Shown here one piece after another: positions 1 through 12,018 of a stretch of 49,545 bases of DNA. The position numbers and the translations under genes are program-made. The stretch spans positions 1 to 49,545 of the forward strand of contig NZ_SIXF01000036.1 of the NCBI RefSeq assembly GCF_004310665.1, written 5' to 3'. The stretch comes from Pedobacter kyonggii. Its GTDB lineage: Bacteria; Bacteroidota; Bacteroidia; Sphingobacteriales; Sphingobacteriaceae. Each line of letters begins with the position of its first letter. Position 1 is the first letter of the stretch. The notes beneath the pieces are model-generated. The model was not told the DNA's origin and searched no databases. It saw only the letters and a program-made list of their open reading frames with translations.

Positions 1-296
1 GAGCATAAACAGGTTATTCTCTGGCTTATCCCAAGTCGATACTGTACTTAGTTTTGACATCATCTCATCCTTTCGACACCTCATCGGTGGTTCATTTACA
101 TTCATCTTCTTACAACTTACCTGACACCTCTTCGGATGCCTTTTCCGCTAACGCTCCTCACCATGGTTCGTTCACCACAGCAACTTAGCGGTAGTTTGAT
201 ACCAACGCCTGTACGTCGATACCGATGGACCTACCATCATCTTCTGCAAAGCATCAAGCTTCGAGTTCTCACGAACTCTCTGCTTGTTCGTGTCGC
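1..296 (-). mobile_element. Probable 5' part of a group II intron (truncated by window edge)
   Basis: No protein is encoded here. Read on the minus strand, the segment starts right after the susD stop codon and runs off the left edge. Near its start is a perfect hairpin capped by a GNRA-type loop, GAGTTC-GTGA-GAACTC. Further on come short motifs (AGGTGTCGAAAGGA and GATAACCTGTTTATGCTC) that I associate with domain I of bacterial group II introns. The first bases, GGCGACACG, only partly fit the usual GUGYG 5' end, so the exact boundary is unsure. The reverse transcriptase/maturase would lie outside the window. Identification rests on remembered resemblance and the structured hairpin; another structured mobile RNA element is possible. 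Confidence 0.5.
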
Positions 297-1802
297 CTAA
301 TATCCTGGGTTTTGTGTTAGATTTGGATTACCGATTTGATTTTCTGGAATCGGGAAAAGCAGGTATTTTGCCTCACTAGCAGGTTTCTCCTCCCAAGCGG
401 CTAGGAATTTCCCAAAACGGATTAAATCCTGTCTTCTAAAACTTTCCCAGTACAGTTCACGGCCACGTTCATCCAATAAAATATCCAATGTTAAGCTAGG
501 CAGAATGGAAGCCCCCCTTACCGTTCTGATCGAATTCACAATAGTCAATGCAGCAGCAGATTGCGCGGTTCTTAACTGTGCTTCGGCTTTCATTAATAAC
601 ACATCCGCATAGCGGAAATAAACCCAATCATTATCAGGCTTTTTTGATCCTGAATTGGCATAATCAATCGGATATTTGATCACCCGGATACCCGCCACTT
701 CCAAATGGTTCGGGTCTCTTTCTACAATGCTTACCTCGGGTGTAAAGGCTAAAGGATTACCTTTTCTATCTTTTAAAGGCTCTCCTTTCCCATTTACTTG
801 TTGACCGACCAAAAACCCCACCCGAACACCAGCAACTTCAGTCTGGCCGGCATAAGTCCCGCCTCTTCTTTTGTCAGTTGCTTCAAATTTTGAATAGAAG
901 TTGGATAAGGTACAAAAACCGTTATAACCACTTGGATCCTGGTTATAATGTGTGGTACATTTCCACTGACCATCTAAGTCGCTGCCATTTACACCACCTA
1001 TATTTTGAGCGGTAAAAATATTCTCTTTCGAAAGATGGTTCGTTGGGGAAAAATTATCAAAATAGTTTGGCGTTAATACATAACCTCCTGAGCCTATTTC
1101 ATCGGCAAGAGAAATTACTTTAGCCATGTCTGCAGCATCAAAAGTTGGCGCGTTGCGATTTAAGAAAGCGCCTTTATTGAGATAAATTTTCATTAAAAGC
1201 GTTCTGGCTGCATTCTTATTGGCAACGTTTGCCGGACCGTCTGGTAAATTCGGAATAATTGTATTTAGCTCACTAATGAGGTATGCAATTTCATCAGCTG
1301 CATTCCTCACGCGCGAGGGTTTGGTAACACCTTCACCCGGATCGCGGTACGGAACCTGCCCCCAGCCATCCAAAACAGAAAATTGAGAAAATGCACGTAA
1401 AAAACGGGCCTGTGCGGCTTGATCAGCAGTTGGACCCGCATTTAAAACACTTGTTGCTACATAAGAGATACTATTTAAATCCCTAAACACATCCGATATC
1501 CGGCTATGATCCGGAGCCCATTTATGCAAATGTAATGAACGCCAGGCGCCGTTATCGTCCCAATCGCCTGCACGTGTAGGCACAATAATTTCATCTGAGG
1601 TTACTTCCTGTAAAGCAGACCAGTTCCATGGGGCCTGGTAAGGGCCTATCATTGCAGCATAAGTAGCACCCAGTACGCCGGCAACATTGCCGGATGATAC
1701 TGCTCCACTGCCAACCTGGCCATTCAGGCCCTCATCTAACTTGGTACAGCCAGAAAAACTCATGGCAGCCATCGCAAAAGCGAGAATATATTTATTTTTC
1801 AT
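297..1802 (-). CDS. SusD/RagB-family outer-membrane glycan-binding lipoprotein
   Basis: A 501-residue surface lipoprotein that, in this family, acts as the lid of a SusC transporter and captures an oligosaccharide or other nutrient outside the outer membrane. The N-terminus is a lipoprotein signal ending at Cys19 (SFSGC). The rest has the SusD layout: a helical N-terminal part with a TPR-like segment and a C-terminal RagB/SusD part with the WVYFRYADVLLMKAEA motif. It ends in NPNLTQNPGY, a typical family C-terminus, so the protein looks complete. It lies 18 bp after susC and is surely co-transcribed with it. The stop codon directly touches the putative group II intron. The substrate cannot be read from sequence, and no carbohydrate-active enzyme gene sits beside the pair on this side. 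Confidence 0.95.
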   Translation of the reverse strand: MKNKYILAFAMAAMSFSGCTKLDEGLNGQVGSGAVSSGNVAGVLGATYAAMIGPYQAPWNWSALQEVTSDEIIVPTRAGDWDDNGAWRSLHLHKWAPDHSRISDVFRDLNSISYVATSVLNAGPTADQAAQARFLRAFSQFSVLDGWGQVPYRDPGEGVTKPSRVRNAADEIAYLISELNTIIPNLPDGPANVANKNAARTLLMKIYLNKGAFLNRNAPTFDAADMAKVISLADEIGSGGYVLTPNYFDNFSPTNHLSKENIFTAQNIGGVNGSDLDGQWKCTTHYNQDPSGYNGFCTLSNFYSKFEATDKRRGGTYAGQTEVAGVRVGFLVGQQVNGKGEPLKDRKGNPLAFTPEVSIVERDPNHLEVAGIRVIKYPIDYANSGSKKPDNDWVYFRYADVLLMKAEAQLRTAQSAAALTIVNSIRTVRGASILPSLTLDILLDERGRELYWESFRRQDLIRFGKFLAAWEEKPASEAKYLLFPIPENQIGNPNLTQNPGY

Positions 1803-1820
1803 GTTGTTATAATTAAAAGC

Positions 1821-4800
1821 TTAAAGAGAAAAGTTAACACCAAAATTGAAAGTCCTGGCCGTTGGATAAGCCGTGTAATCTATACCTGCCGAAGGAACCC
1901 CGCTTATACCTTTGTTCACATTCACTTCGGGATCAAAACCTGTGTATTTGGTAATCACGAATAGATTTTGTCCGTTAACATAAATATTTAGCGATTTGAT
2001 TGTTTTACCAATATTGCCAATGTTGTAATTGATGGTTGCATTGGCCAGTTTTAGGTAATCGCCCTTTTCGATATATCTCGACGAAGCCGCAATTGGATTG
2101 GCAAGCGATTCGGTAATCGGTTGGTCAACCAAGGCAGCAGAAATATTTCTTTGCGCGCCCAAATTAGATATCGCCAATACTGAGTTTGCGGTATTGTTAT
2201 AAATATCCTGACCAAATGAACCGTTAAAGTTTGCTGTTAGTGAGAATTTTTTATACCTCAGGTTTGTACTCAGTCCCAAAATCACTTTCGGATTGGGGTT
2301 ACCTACATAATAAGTGGTAAAACCATCATCGGTATAAATCGAAAATCCGTTTGCATCTAAGCCATTATATTGGCGGGTAACCATTGCAAACAAAGGCAAA
2401 CCGTTTTGGATCACCTCAGTAGTTACACCACTCAAACCTTGTCCGTTCAACGAACCCGTTTTAATAATGCTAGTGATGTTCTGCACTTTATTGTTGATAA
2501 AAGTAGCATTACCGCCTAAGCTCCATGTAAAGTTGTCTTTATCGATCAGTATGCCGTTTAAGGTTAATTCTAAGCCTTTATTGATAATCTGGCCCGGTAA
2601 ATTTACCCAGGTAGGCACATTGCCTCCAACTGCAGGAGAGAATGAGATCTGTGGAAACAGTAAATCGTTGGTTGTTTTATTAAAATAATCTATTGATCCC
2701 GTTAGCCTGCTTTTAAACAATCCAAAGTCAATCCCAATATTGGTCTGTTTATCCGATTGCCATTTTAAATCAGCATTTTCATTGTTGATTGGGGTTAGGA
2801 TTGGTGAGCCATTTGCATTCCCAAAATCGTAACGGAGTTGTGCAGAACCGGATGGAAAATCCTGGTTGCCAGTTTTACCATAACCAACCCGTAATTTTAA
2901 CTGATCCAGCCATGCAGTATTGGCCATGAAATTTTCTTTCTTAATATCCCAGGCGGCTGCAAAAGAAGGGAAGTAACCATAACGGTTCGATTTACCAAAT
3001 TTAGTTGAACCATCTGCCCTGAAGGTAGCCGTTAAAATATACCTGTTGTCGTAATTAAAAATTGCTCTTGCAAAATATGACTGTAATTCCGTTGTAGGGT
3101 TGTTGAAAGTAGAAAACGTACGGTTAGCGGGCGATGTTGTTTGAAAAGCATCTGTATAATCAGCTGCTATATCGCCAAAACCCGTTGCGGTATTGGTTGC
3201 CCCTTTGTTGATAAAATTCGAATATTCATAACCCAAGATTGCGTTTAGATTTAACTTAGAAACAATCTCTTTGTTGAAATTTAAGGTATTGGTAAACTGC
3301 TGGGTAATCAGCTCGTTATTGGAGTAACTGGCATATCCGCCCAGAAAAGTTCCCGATGGTTGGATACCCTGCAGATTTAACGTACTTCTGGTAGAAGCTC
3401 TTCTGATACCGGTACTATAATTAACGCTGGCCAGCATGCGGTATTCTAACCAGGGTGTGATTTTATAATATGGTGAAACACTCCCTAAAATCGTCGAAAC
3501 TTTCGATTTATCGTTATTCGCGGCTAAGGCTGCCAAAGGGTTGATGGTGGTAGAACCGTAATCGATAAATAAACTTCCATCAGGATTATAAAAAGACTGC
3601 GTAGGGTTCCACGATAGTGCCTGAGAAATTAAACTTCCTGTAAAACCTGCATCAGTAGTAATTGGCGCTACACTTTCCAGGTACTGGTTGCTGATCATGT
3701 TGATGTCCAGTCCCAGCTTTTTACTTTCCAAAAATTTGAAATTACCGTTAAAGGCTGCACTGTATTTCTTAAAATCGGTTGTTTTGATAATCCCCTGCTG
3801 GTCCTGATAACCGAGTGAAGCGCGGAAGGTATTGCCGTTGGTGCCACCGCTTATGCCAACTGAGTAATTTTGGTTATATGCAGTTCTGGTAATCGCATCC
3901 AATGCATCAACACTGGTACCGAAGTTACCTGTGTTAAGGTTATATTTCGATAATGCTGCCCGGTACTCATCGCCCGTTAAAACATCAACTTTTTTAGCAA
4001 TATTGCTTATACCTGCCGAGGCGCTTACATCAATTTTGGTTTCTCCCGATTTGCCTCTTTTAGTGGTAATCAAAACAACACCATAAGCAGCACGCGAACC
4101 ATAAATTGCTGTAGCCGATGCATCTTTTAATATCTCCATCGACTCGATATCGGCCGGATTGATAAAGTTTAAAGGATTGCCATCGGGCGCGGTACCGATA
4201 CCTGCACTGGTTGATGGCCTGGCCGATCGTCCGTCAAGTGCTACCCCATCTACTACATAAAGGGGCTGCCCTGTTCCGGTAATGGCAGAATTACCCCTTA
4301 TCCGAACGGTAGAGGCACCACCCGGTTGCCCACTGTTATTAATCATCTGTACACCTGCAACTTTACCCTGTATCAATTGATCGGGTGCATTTAACGGGCC
4401 TTTATTAAAATCTTTGGCCGATACGGTTGTTGCGGCACCCGTTAAATCATTTTTTCTAACGGATGCATAACCGACAACCACAACAGCTTCGAGGTTATTG
4501 AGCGAACTTAGGGTAATGTTAAGCAAGGTTTGATTGTTGATACTTACCGTTTGCGACTCGTAACCTACAAAGCTTACCGTTAGCCGGCTTGTTCCGTTTG
4601 GGGCAGTGATCTGGTACTTACCCTCTGCATCGCTTTGTGTTTTGGTGTTTGTACCCGTTATCTGCAAGGTTGCGCCGGCTAAAGGCATTTTATCGGTATC
4701 GTATATAATACCTTTTACAGTGATCTGGGCAAAGGCTGCCGTACTGGATAAAAGTATTAAGAAACTTAAACTGATGAGTTTGTTTAGTGAATACAATTTC

Positions 4801-4847
4801 TGTTTTAAAGACAAAACAGACCAATTGCCTCGTAAAGTGATGTTCAT
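1821..4847 (-). CDS. SusC/RagA-family TonB-linked outer-membrane transporter
   Basis: A 1008-residue TonB-dependent beta-barrel that imports the ligand held by the neighbouring SusD protein, powered through TonB/ExbBD. After a signal peptide ending in AFAQ (near residue 41) comes a carboxypeptidase-regulatory-like beta domain (about 43-120, with GKYQITAP and SFVGYESQTVSI). The plug domain follows (about 130-265, with VQMINNSGQPGGASTVRIRG and PLYVVDGVAL), then the barrel, ending in the aromatic-rich ARTFNFGVNFSL. There is no extra N-terminal signalling domain for an ECF sigma/anti-sigma pair, and no such genes are seen upstream. Regulation is therefore unknown. The first Met (MNITLRGNWS) fits a long cytoplasmic leader before the hydrophobic segment, which is common in SusC proteins. 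Confidence 0.96.
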   Translation of the reverse strand: MNITLRGNWSVLSLKQKLYSLNKLISLSFLILLSSTAAFAQITVKGIIYDTDKMPLAGATLQITGTNTKTQSDAEGKYQITAPNGTSRLTVSFVGYESQTVSINNQTLLNITLSSLNNLEAVVVVGYASVRKNDLTGAATTVSAKDFNKGPLNAPDQLIQGKVAGVQMINNSGQPGGASTVRIRGNSAITGTGQPLYVVDGVALDGRSARPSTSAGIGTAPDGNPLNFINPADIESMEILKDASATAIYGSRAAYGVVLITTKRGKSGETKIDVSASAGISNIAKKVDVLTGDEYRAALSKYNLNTGNFGTSVDALDAITRTAYNQNYSVGISGGTNGNTFRASLGYQDQQGIIKTTDFKKYSAAFNGNFKFLESKKLGLDINMISNQYLESVAPITTDAGFTGSLISQALSWNPTQSFYNPDGSLFIDYGSTTINPLAALAANNDKSKVSTILGSVSPYYKITPWLEYRMLASVNYSTGIRRASTRSTLNLQGIQPSGTFLGGYASYSNNELITQQFTNTLNFNKEIVSKLNLNAILGYEYSNFINKGATNTATGFGDIAADYTDAFQTTSPANRTFSTFNNPTTELQSYFARAIFNYDNRYILTATFRADGSTKFGKSNRYGYFPSFAAAWDIKKENFMANTAWLDQLKLRVGYGKTGNQDFPSGSAQLRYDFGNANGSPILTPINNENADLKWQSDKQTNIGIDFGLFKSRLTGSIDYFNKTTNDLLFPQISFSPAVGGNVPTWVNLPGQIINKGLELTLNGILIDKDNFTWSLGGNATFINNKVQNITSIIKTGSLNGQGLSGVTTEVIQNGLPLFAMVTRQYNGLDANGFSIYTDDGFTTYYVGNPNPKVILGLSTNLRYKKFSLTANFNGSFGQDIYNNTANSVLAISNLGAQRNISAALVDQPITESLANPIAASSRYIEKGDYLKLANATINYNIGNIGKTIKSLNIYVNGQNLFVITKYTGFDPEVNVNKGISGVPSAGIDYTAYPTARTFNFGVNFSL

Positions 4848-5026
4848 AGTGATTTATATAATTGGTTAGAAAATAGGTTTTTAAGAGATTTTAATGCTGG
4901 AATTTAGGGTGGAGTATTTTCATGGTTTTCGATTTTATGTTGATATTTAATTGATTATACTGCAATTGATGACTGGTGCCAATGAATAGCTAGCCATTGG
5001 TAAATGCCCGCTCTGGATTGGGCAAT

Positions 5027-5323
5027 TCAAAATCTATGGGATCGTTCCCGATATTTATGAAAACAAAATAATAAGCTGTTTTTTAACTCATATCTATCCC
5101 TGTTTATTGGCAAATAGGACTTAGCGAGTATATTCTGATAATCATCAACACGATTTCGATGGCCTTTAAAACTAATCTTGTTAAGGCAATAAACTACGGC
5201 ATCTTTCTGCCAAGCTGGTATTTTCTTTTTTGTATATATTAAATTTTTGACTATGGACCGCAGCTGGCCGGTAATGAAAGAAAGCAGGAGGGATAAAATG
5301 ATAAACAGTTTGAATTGTCTCAT
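5027..5323 (-). CDS. Doubtful small hypothetical protein
   Basis: A 98-codon frame beginning with a hydrophobic stretch (FKLFIILSLLLSFITGQL) that could serve as a signal anchor, followed by a basic, Lys/Arg-rich tail. I recognise no domain. There is no clear promoter, and the region around it looks eroded. It could be a small membrane or secreted peptide gene, the remnant of a larger gene, or chance. It lies on the same strand as susC, about 180 bp upstream of it. Confidence 0.25.
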   Translation of the reverse strand: MRQFKLFIILSLLLSFITGQLRSIVKNLIYTKKKIPAWQKDAVVYCLNKISFKGHRNRVDDYQNILAKSYLPINRDRYELKNSLLFCFHKYRERSHRF

Positions 5324-5865
5324 AATTTTCGGTACAATAAATCGAATCCCTACGAATAGGAACCCGAGCTATTGTGATTTAGTTTAGTATTTGGTTAATG
5401 TAATGATTAATCGTCAACAGCAAATAGTTAAATCTACGCGCAATATTAACTTTATAGCATGAATATAACCTTATAAATCATATAAAACCATAAAAATTGA
5501 AATTATTTCTAGCTATAATTGCTTAATGTATCTCTTAAGGACCGAAACAAACTGATATAAGGATTGCAACATGACACCTATTTTAGCCGAGAATAACCAG
5601 TTAAATGATACAGATAGAACTATTGAAACCTACAAAAACTATAACTCAAGAAATATCTGATCAAAAAGCTTAGTCAATGGCTGAGAAAGGAGAGATTGGC
5701 CAATTGACCTGATCGAGGAGATTTGGTTAACCTCTTTAATCGTGTATTAAATTATAAATGGGTCTTTAAAAGGTGGTGGATATATTTCAGAAAATTCTGT
5801 TTCACAAAACATAACTGAAGAATCTATTTAATTTAATGGAGAGCGGGTCTGGGCAATGTAAAACA

Positions 5866-5898
5866 TTGAGGCTATATGTAGTTATACATACAGCCTCA
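5866..5898 (-). terminator. Hairpin just downstream of the S9 peptidase gene
   Basis: TTGAGGCT pairs with AGCCTCAA, and the stem extends through ATATGTA/TACATAC with one mismatch around a GTTA loop. It starts about 8 bases after the peptidase stop codon. On the plus strand the stem is followed by a run of A/T; on the minus strand the tract after the stem (AATGTTTTA) is only moderately T-rich, so termination strength is unsure. Confidence 0.5.
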
Positions 5899-5905
5899 AA
5901 AAAAA

Positions 5906-8041
5906 TTATCTTGCTGAAGGACCCTTCATTTGATAATCTTTAGGTGGTTCTGCTCCTAAGAGATGCTGTACAAAGTAATCCCAACGGCGACGCGTCATAT
6001 AAGGTGAGTATTCACCATAACCATGCGCACTATTTGGAAAAATAACCAGATCGAAAGATTTATTTGCTTTTTCTAATGCCTCCACAACTAATAATGTGTT
6101 GTAAGGCGGTACATTATCATCCATCATACCATGTACCAACATCAGTTTTCCTTTCAGGTTTTTAGCATAGTTCTGGTTGGCCTGTGCTTCGTAATCGGCA
6201 TTTTCTACCAAACCATTGTAACGTTCGCCCCAATCGTCCTCATAGTTTCTGTTGTCGTGATTACCTGATTCTGAGATTCCTACTTTAAAGAAATCCGGAT
6301 AACGGAACATGGCTGCAGCAGTGGCAAAACCTCCGCCCGAGTGCCCCCAGATACCTACTTTTGTTGTATCGATAGGATACTTTGCAGAAAGCTGTCTGAT
6401 GGCGGCAATCTGATCAGGCAGAGTATTTTCAGCCATATTGCCATAGCTCATATCATGAAAACTTTTAGAGCGGTCTGGATTACTGGTTCCTTCTATTACC
6501 ACAACAATAAAGCCCAGTTCGGCCAAAGCCTGATTATCGCCACGTGAGGCAGCGAAAGACCAACTACCTACACTACCACCCTGAGGACCTGGATAAATAT
6601 AATCAATAACCGGATATTTCTGGTCGGCATCCATTTTTGTTGGTGTGAAAACCAATCCGTAGATATCTGTTTTACCATCTTTGGCTTTAACAGCAACTGG
6701 GATAGGTGCTTTCCAGCCAGTGGCGGTTAATCTAGATACATCTGTCTTCTCTAAGGTGTTGATCAATTTTCCGCCAATACTTCTTAAAACCGTAACTGCC
6801 GGTACATCTGGTTGCGAATAAGTATCTACAAAATATTCGAACGATGGAGAAAATACCACTTGATGGTTACCTTCTTCAGGCGTTAACAATGCTAGATTTT
6901 TTCCGTCGAAACCGATTTTGTATAAATGACTGAAATAAGGATTGCCTTTTTCCCGGCCGTTGGCCATGAAGTAAAGTGTGCGTGTTTTTTCATCTACTTT
7001 AACTAAACGTGTTACCACGAAATCGCCTTTGGTAATCTGGTTTTTCAGCTTTCCGTTGGTAGAATCGTATAAATATAAATGCCCCCAGTTATCTCTTTCC
7101 GAATACCAGATAATCTCTTTGGCCTCTGGAAGATAACGCCAGTTGATGGCTCCCTGGCCAGATTCGTACTGCGTTTTTACCGTTTCTTCGAAAACTTCGC
7201 GAACGGCACCAGTTGTGGCATTGGCAATACGGAATTTTTCATTTTTATGATCGCGAGAGGTAGACACAAACGCCACTTCAGTACCATCGGCTTTCCAATC
7301 GATATCATCAAAAGTACCACTGCTCGAAATATCATCGCTTAGGGTAGCACGGTGTTGATCTGCAGGGATTTTTAGCGAAACCATCTTCGCGTTTTCTACA
7401 TCAATCACTACTCTTCTAATGGTTGCAATCTGCTTATCGCCAGGTAAAGGATATTTCCAGGCTTTTAATACCGGCGCGCCCACATTTGTGGTTACCAGGT
7501 ACATATCTTTCGAATTTCTTTGGTCTTGTTGGAAAGTGGCTATCTTTTTCGAATCAGGCGACCAGCGCAAAATTGGTGCATCGCTATGTTTCCATCCTGC
7601 ATTATCGGTAGCATAACCATAATCTTTAATGCCATCAGTAGTCAATTGTGTTAACTTTCCGGTGGCTACATCTTTAACAAAAAGGTTATAATCTTTAATT
7701 AAAATGGCTTTTTTCCCATCGGGAGATAGAATTTCATTCCGGCTAGCCCCACGTCGAGATGAGGTCGCACTGCCTTTATAATCGGTAGTTAAAGTTTTTG
7801 TTTTCTTTATCGGATCTACCAAAAAAGTCTGTTCAGTGCCATTCGTTTTAGTCGTGTACCAGAATTTATCGCCATTCAGCCAGTTAGGTTGTACGCTGGA
7901 ATTGTCGATATACTTTGCGGTATTATAGCCCATAAAACTTTCCGCCCTTTCGTAATCTTTAACGGTTAAGGCCTTCTGCTGAGCATTTGCTGTAATGGCC
8001 AAAGTACAAGCCGTTACGGTAAGCCAATATTTATTCATCAT
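5906..8041 (-). CDS. Secreted S9-family prolyl oligopeptidase / dipeptidyl-peptidase IV-like
   Basis: A 711-residue exported serine peptidase of the DPP IV type, which removes dipeptides, typically after proline, in the periplasm. A signal peptide ends at TANAQQ (about residue 21). The DPP IV N-terminal beta-propeller spans about 80-430 and the alpha/beta-hydrolase domain about 450-700. The catalytic Ser is S568 in GHSGGG, the Asp lies in MMDDNVPP (D641/642) and the His is H673 in NSAHGY. A Met-Met start is present (MMNKYW); either could be used. Length and order match the family, so it is intact. It stands alone, with a hairpin after its stop codon. The substrate is not predictable. Confidence 0.93.
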   Translation of the reverse strand: MMNKYWLTVTACTLAITANAQQKALTVKDYERAESFMGYNTAKYIDNSSVQPNWLNGDKFWYTTKTNGTEQTFLVDPIKKTKTLTTDYKGSATSSRRGASRNEILSPDGKKAILIKDYNLFVKDVATGKLTQLTTDGIKDYGYATDNAGWKHSDAPILRWSPDSKKIATFQQDQRNSKDMYLVTTNVGAPVLKAWKYPLPGDKQIATIRRVVIDVENAKMVSLKIPADQHRATLSDDISSSGTFDDIDWKADGTEVAFVSTSRDHKNEKFRIANATTGAVREVFEETVKTQYESGQGAINWRYLPEAKEIIWYSERDNWGHLYLYDSTNGKLKNQITKGDFVVTRLVKVDEKTRTLYFMANGREKGNPYFSHLYKIGFDGKNLALLTPEEGNHQVVFSPSFEYFVDTYSQPDVPAVTVLRSIGGKLINTLEKTDVSRLTATGWKAPIPVAVKAKDGKTDIYGLVFTPTKMDADQKYPVIDYIYPGPQGGSVGSWSFAASRGDNQALAELGFIVVVIEGTSNPDRSKSFHDMSYGNMAENTLPDQIAAIRQLSAKYPIDTTKVGIWGHSGGGFATAAAMFRYPDFFKVGISESGNHDNRNYEDDWGERYNGLVENADYEAQANQNYAKNLKGKLMLVHGMMDDNVPPYNTLLVVEALEKANKSFDLVIFPNSAHGYGEYSPYMTRRRWDYFVQHLLGAEPPKDYQMKGPSAR

Positions 8042-8369
8042 GTTAGTTAATCTTGCGATAAAAATAAGACTGTTTTAGGAAATGATTGGTATTAATCATG
8101 ATACAAATTTTTGGGTGTATGATCTGTTTAACCGCCAAGAGGAAAAGCAAATGCCGCAAAGTTCGATTTTTCTTTTTTTGCATAATCCGCTTCACACTTC
8201 GTACTAACATCAACATCCATCGTTTTAAGATCCTTCACTGCGTTCAGGATGACAAATCGCGAGTTAATTGGTTGCGATCGATAGACTTCGAACTAATTGA
8301 TCTGTTAATCCACCCCAAACCCTCAGGATAAATTGGCTCATGAATCCGGACTAAAGACTCCGTACTTAA
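8042..8369. other. Intergenic region between S9 peptidase and rph
   Basis: A 328 bp gap without a credible gene. It contains a short dispersed repeat (GATCCTTCACTGCG..CAGGATGACAA, near 8230-8254) and, near 8338-8365, a stretch of the type CATGAATCCGGACTAAAGACTCC that also turns up in looser form in other gaps of this window. I see no convincing terminator for rph. Confidence 0.6.
8230..8254. repeat. Dispersed intergenic repeat, copy 1
   Basis: GATCCTTC..ACTGCG..TTCAGGATGACAA resembles the other TGTCATTCTGAGCGCAGCGAAG-type copies when read on the opposite strand. It is a short imperfect palindrome typical of dispersed repeats in Bacteroidota genomes. Confidence 0.5.
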
Positions 8370-10997
<2,628 letters not shown>

Positions 10998-11109
10998 TTA
11001 ATTTGGTAGAAATTCATTCCTTTTTAATTACATTTTTAAGGAACAAATCCAAAAATATAGGCTATAACACTATAAAACAACGTTTTTTAACTATAATTTT
11101 CCAAGCGCA

Positions 11110-11483
11110 ATAATGGTAGAAGTATTGGCGTTATCCTTACAACAAAGCGGTAATAATTACGGTAAAATTATTCTGGATTTTCTCTCAAACAACTCGCTTT
11201 AGCTTCAAAAGTTACCTTGCCAACGGTCGAATATCTAGCCGCATAAACAAACCTTTCGCCACGTTATTTAAGGGATATGCTCAAGGCCTTAACAGGGCAA
11301 AATACTCAACAGCTCTTTCATGAAAAATTAGTTGAAAAAGCAAAAGAAAAACTTTCGACGACTGAGTTATCAGTAAGTGAAATTGCCTATCGGCTGGGTT
11401 TTGAGCATCCACAGTCATTCAGTAAGTTCTTTAAAACAAAAGCACATTTATCGCCTTTGGAGTTTAGGCATTCTTTTAATTAG
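11110..11483 (+). pseudogene. Decayed AraC-family transcriptional regulator
   Basis: The last 68 codons form the second helix-turn-helix of an AraC-type regulator (LSVSEIAYRLGFEHPQSFSK..SPLEFRHSFN), ending with the usual family C-terminus. In the same frame upstream the homology continues as LPTVEYLAA, a TAA stop at about 11245-11247, then TNLSPRYLRDMLK. Farther upstream the frame must shift to keep recognisable sequence (NYGKIILDFLSNN near 11156-11196). The ligand-binding half is missing. It is therefore a pseudogene with at least one stop and one frameshift; the left boundary is approximate. Its ATG at 11277 lies inside the domain and is not a real start. It points away from rph and overlaps nothing. 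Confidence 0.75.
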
Positions 11484-11501
11484 AACTGGGATAGATCTAA
11501 A

Positions 11502-11587
<86 letters not shown>

Positions 11588-11589
11588 GG

Positions 11590-11832
11590 TTATATGATGT
11601 TATTTTGTTTCAAATAAATGTAGCCATTTACAGACTTATAATATTGTTCTCTTCTAAAGGCTTCACTTCTTGAATTAAATTCTTCAAAAAAGTGAATGAT
11701 GAAAGGGCGCCTAGCTTTCGTCGATTTTACATCTCCCCTATTATGTTTGATTAATCTTATTTCCAGGTTTTCAGCACTCCCATAATAGTACTTCCCATCT
11801 TTCTCGCTTTTCAAAATATAACTATAAAACAT
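11590..11832 (-). CDS. Small GIY-YIG endonuclease-domain protein
   Basis: An 80-residue protein made only of a GIY-YIG nuclease domain. The two signature strands are YSYILKS (about residues 3-9) and YYYGSAENLEIRL (about 15-27), the Arg in EIRLIKHN corresponds to the catalytic Arg region, and SEAFRREQYYKS with its conserved Glu region comes near the end. Proteins of this type (URI/YhbQ-like) are single-domain DNases, and related domains occur in homing endonucleases. The gene is wedged between an intact tRNA-Ser (2 bp downstream) and a broken tRNA-Ser 5' half (about 40 bp upstream), which suggests mobility rather than a housekeeping role. Its first Met at 11832 (MFYSYILKS) fits the family start. 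Confidence 0.85.
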   Translation of the reverse strand: MFYSYILKSEKDGKYYYGSAENLEIRLIKHNRGDVKSTKARRPFIIHFFEEFNSRSEAFRREQYYKSVNGYIYLKQNNII

Positions 11833-11873
11833 AATTATCTTTTATTGCACAAAGATTAATTTATTAGTCCCTA

Positions 11874-11931
11874 CTTTCCAAGCGTGCTCGATCGACACTC
11901 CCCATAGGGTCCTTCGGACTGACACCTCTCC
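11874..11931 (-). pseudogene. Partial, interrupted tRNA-Ser copy
   Basis: On the minus strand this reproduces the tRNA-Ser acceptor 5' strand and start of the D arm (GGAGAGGTGTCAG), then an insertion of about 18-20 bases (around 11900-11918), then the rest of the D arm and the anticodon stem-loop through CTTGGAAAG. There the match ends abruptly. Bases 11874-11896 are identical to 11548-11570 in the intact tRNA. It has no 3' half and cannot be functional. Confidence 0.85.
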
Positions 11932-11963
11932 GTGCTGGATTGCAAAAGTATATTTTTTATTGA

Positions 11964-12000
11964 TAAAAAAAATGCTCCCGATTAAAATCAGGAGCATTTT
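11964..12000 (-). terminator. Rho-independent terminator of pyk
   Basis: On the minus strand AATGCTCCTGATT pairs with AATCGGGAGCATT around a short loop, followed by a run of eight T. It lies 19-55 bp after the pyk stop codon. Confidence 0.85.
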
Positions 12001-12018
12001 ATAATATGATATTAGAAA

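Larger units (their letters stand above)
4848..5905. other. Gene-poor 1.06 kb region upstream of susC
   Basis: AT-rich stretch between the SusCD pair and the S9 peptidase. It holds one weak minus-strand reading frame (5027-5323, listed separately), a 29-codon frame starting at 5571 with no recognisable content, and a hairpin at its right end that probably ends the peptidase transcript. I found no sigma factor, anti-sigma factor or regulator gene, though degraded remnants too eroded to recognise are possible. Confidence 0.6.

Noticed and set aside
5571-5660. A 29-codon frame upstream of the S9 peptidase
   Set aside because: No promoter, no recognisable motif, and the surrounding sequence is eroded. 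It could be a remnant, but cannot be supported.
11277-11483. A complete small AraC-type protein starting at 11277
   Set aside because: The Met lies inside the domain, and recognisable AraC sequence continues upstream through a stop codon, so this is the surviving end of a pseudogene.
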